From assembly GCA_045639325.1 (NCBI GenBank), contig JAZUCU010000044.1, positions 1-7,154 on the forward strand: DNA of 7,154 bases, in the 5' to 3' direction. The notes beneath the pieces are model-generated. The model had not been told where the DNA came from. It saw only the letters and a program-made list of their open reading frames with translations, and made no database searches. Positions 5,809-7,154 of the stretch are shown here, in pieces (position 1 is the stretch's first letter; every line of letters starts with the position of its first letter). The position numbers were made by a program, and so were the translations under genes. Source of the stretch: RGIG8244 sp045639325. GTDB lineage: Bacteria; Verrucomicrobiota; Lentisphaeria; Victivallales; UBA1829.

Positions 5809-5837
5809 GATTACACCTTATATCATTTGTAACGGAT

Positions 5838-5865
5838 AATATACATCCATTCGGACAAAATGCAA
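5838..5865 (-). promoter_or_regulatory. Promoter for the cytidine deaminase-like gene
   Basis: Read on the minus strand, TTGCAT (5865-5860) is followed after 16 bases by TATATT (5843-5838); TATTAT with an 18-base spacer overlaps it. Transcription would start about 25 bases before the ATG at 5808. It lies back to back with the promoter of the divergent phosphatase gene. Confidence 0.42.
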
Positions 5866-5901
5866 TAGGCAAAAAATTCTATGCTTTTTTAATTTGAACG
5901 C

Positions 5902-5929
5902 TTGTATTTTTATAAGTGGTAAGTATAGT
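5902..5929 (+). promoter_or_regulatory. Possible promoter for the cytoplasmic phosphatase gene
   Basis: TTGTAT (5902-5907) and TATAGT (5924-5929) are 16 bases apart, about 40 bases before the ATG at 5971. TATAAC at 5929-5934 overlaps and could be the -10 of another start. The region is very A/T-rich, so chance matches are likely and the exact element is uncertain. Confidence 0.33.
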
Positions 5930-5970
5930 ATAACATAAGTTCCAATTTGATCAATATCAGGAGATAAAAA

Positions 5971-6984
5971 ATGGCATCGGTAAAAATTACTTATCCCGGC
6001 AACAATGAACATATTACGTTTCTGACAAAAGAACAATTCGATTTCTATAAAGATGAAAACCGTTTCATTCCCCATGAACCCGAACTCACCCCGCGTGAAA
6101 TCGACCTCTCCTTCCCCACATGTGTCAATTTCACCTGGGAACCGTCATGCAGCGGTATCGTTCAGATCTCTGCCGATCCGGACTTCTCCGTTTGCGAAGA
6201 ATTCTCCGGCAATAATGGAGCTGCCCCCGTCTGCAATCTGCTTCATGATAAAACTTATTTCTGCCGGGTGAAAGTCAATGATGAATATTCCCCCGTCGTA
6301 ACCTTTTCTGTCGATGCCGATAAGCCCCGCTGGATCAACCTGCCCGCCGTGACAAATGTCCGTGACCTGGGCTTATGGGAAAATGGAGAAGGCATGCGAA
6401 TCAAACAGGGTATGCTTTTCCGTGGCGCACAATTCCAGTCTGATATGGAAAATAAACAATTCATTACAGAGGAAGGCATAAAAATTTTGCTGGATCAGCT
6501 CCACGTCCGCATGGATCTGGATTTGCGCGGCGTAACAGAAGGCACAAAAGTCGTACCCGTCGAACGCTATGAAAAAATCTCCATGTCCGCCTACGCAACC
6601 TGGGGTGAACACGGAATCTTTACAGATGAACAACAGGAAAACATCCGGAAAGTCTTTGATATCCTTGCTGACGAAACCGCTTATCCGATTTATTTCCATT
6701 GTGCAGGCGGCGGCGACAGAACCGGCACGATTGCGTTTCTGCTGGAAGCGTTGCTGGGACTGGATGATGAAAGCCTGGTCACGGAATACGAACTCTCCAA
6801 TCTTTCTGTTTCCGGCGAAAGACATCGTTTTACAGAAGTTTGGACAAAGTTCATGGAAAAACTGGAAACATACGTACCCGGCGGCACGCGCAAAGAACAA
6901 GTCATCGCATTCCTGAAAACCTGCGGCGTTACCGATGAAACCATGAATAAAATTCAAAATATCCTCCTGGAATCTGCAAGATAA
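5971..6984 (+). CDS. Tyrosine phosphatase-type protein with N-terminal beta-sandwich region
   Basis: This 337-residue protein has two parts. Residues 1 to about 115 resemble a fibronectin-III/Ig-like beta sandwich (VNFTWEPSCSG at 52-62, IVQISADPDFS at 63-73, YFCRVKVNDEYSPVVTFSV at 96-114). Residues from about 120 onward form a tyrosine-protein-phosphatase domain of the bacterial PtpB / Y_phosphatase3 type: LPAVTNVRDLG (124-134), MLFRGAQ (148-154), MDLDLRG (181-187) and the active-site loop HCAGGGDRTG (243-252), with nucleophile C244 and R250, followed by a helical lid-like tail. There is no signal peptide or lipobox, so it should stay in the cytoplasm, unlike the lipoprotein phosphatase nearby. 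Targets could be phosphotyrosine proteins or phosphoinositides; sequence does not decide. AGGAG seven bases upstream sets the start. No clear terminator follows. Confidence 0.86.
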   Translation: MASVKITYPGNNEHITFLTKEQFDFYKDENRFIPHEPELTPREIDLSFPTCVNFTWEPSCSGIVQISADPDFSVCEEFSGNNGAAPVCNLLHDKTYFCRVKVNDEYSPVVTFSVDADKPRWINLPAVTNVRDLGLWENGEGMRIKQGMLFRGAQFQSDMENKQFITEEGIKILLDQLHVRMDLDLRGVTEGTKVVPVERYEKISMSAYATWGEHGIFTDEQQENIRKVFDILADETAYPIYFHCAGGGDRTGTIAFLLEALLGLDDESLVTEYELSNLSVSGERHRFTEVWTKFMEKLETYVPGGTRKEQVIAFLKTCGVTDETMNKIQNILLESAR

Positions 6985-6996
6985 CAACTTTTTTAT

Positions 6997-7025
6997 TTGC
7001 AATTAACGGATTTATGCAGTATATT
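6997..7025 (+). promoter_or_regulatory. Promoter for the truncated gene at the window end
   Basis: TTGCAA (6997-7002) and TATATT (7020-7025) are 17 bases apart. The expected start near 7032 leaves a leader of about 34 bases containing AAGGGA (7051-7056). A second TATACT at 7043-7048 has no good -35 at the right distance and would start too close to the ribosome site. Confidence 0.5.
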
Positions 7026-7065
7026 ACAGAATATTATTTTGCTATACTGTAAGGGAACATGAAAA

Positions 7066-7154
7066 ATGGATGATATCGAAAAAACCATACCACCGGAACG
7101 CAGACGTGCTGCGAATTCCAATATGGATGAAATGACTATGCCCGGTAAACGTGA
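7066..7154 (+). CDS. Start of an unidentified gene, cut by the window end
   Basis: Only the first 29 codons are present: MDDIEKTIPPERRR followed by AANSNMDEMTMPGKR. AAGGGA (7051-7056) lies nine bases before the ATG at 7066; an ATG at 7059 ends after four codons. The segment is polar, lacks a signal peptide and repeats a threonine-aliphatic/Met-proline pattern (KTIPPE, MTMPGK). Acidic threonine-rich leaders of this sort occur at the start of some bacterial serine/threonine kinases and FHA-binding proteins, which is only a hint. The function cannot be assigned from this fragment. Confidence 0.6.
   Translation, partial: MDDIEKTIPPERRRAANSNMDEMTMPGKR

Noticed and set aside
6373..7002. Minus-strand reading frame of about 209 codons opposite the cytoplasmic phosphatase
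   Set aside because: It is a frame shadow: the opposite strand carries a complete catalytic domain with the HCx5R loop, and the shadow has no recognisable motif.

Overview
The window reads as ordinary bacterial chromosome: Shine-Dalgarno sites (AAGGA, AGGAG, GAGG types) precede nearly every gene, a tRNA carries an encoded CCA end, and -35/-10 type promoters are visible. Codon use is AT-leaning, apart from a GC-rich island at about 183-406. Nothing names the species. A large exported NodB-type deacetylase, PTP-type phosphatases and the style of the last reading frame would fit the PVC group, perhaps Lentisphaerota, but that is a guess from general style.

Layout. Positions 1-182 hold an upstream terminator, a tRNA-Ala (anticodon CGC) and its own terminator. 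Positions 182-406 hold two tandem copies of a GC-rich repeat, each able to fold into several hairpins. Positions 443-1324 hold a complete small GIY-YIG domain protein, a two-helix membrane protein with its own promoter, and the broken remains of a second GIY-YIG copy, whose first bases encode the end of the membrane protein. Positions 1399-1989 encode a predicted nucleotidyltransferase-fold protein.

Positions 2072-5301 form a probable four-gene operon on the plus strand: an exported polysaccharide-deacetylase-like protein, two small membrane proteins that I do not recognise, and a lipoprotein with a dual-specificity-phosphatase active site. Everything in it points to the cell envelope. Next come a minus-strand cytidine-deaminase-like gene (5398-5808) and, divergently, a cytoplasmic tyrosine-phosphatase-type protein with an N-terminal beta-sandwich-like region (5971-6984). 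A new gene begins at 7066 and runs off the end.

The most unusual parts are the tandem structured repeat, the GIY-YIG duplication with its relic, the envelope operon with its orphan membrane proteins, and a deaminase whose ribose-contact motif is changed. I see no CRISPR array, transposase, integrase or phage gene, and no convincing complete new defence or mobile system.
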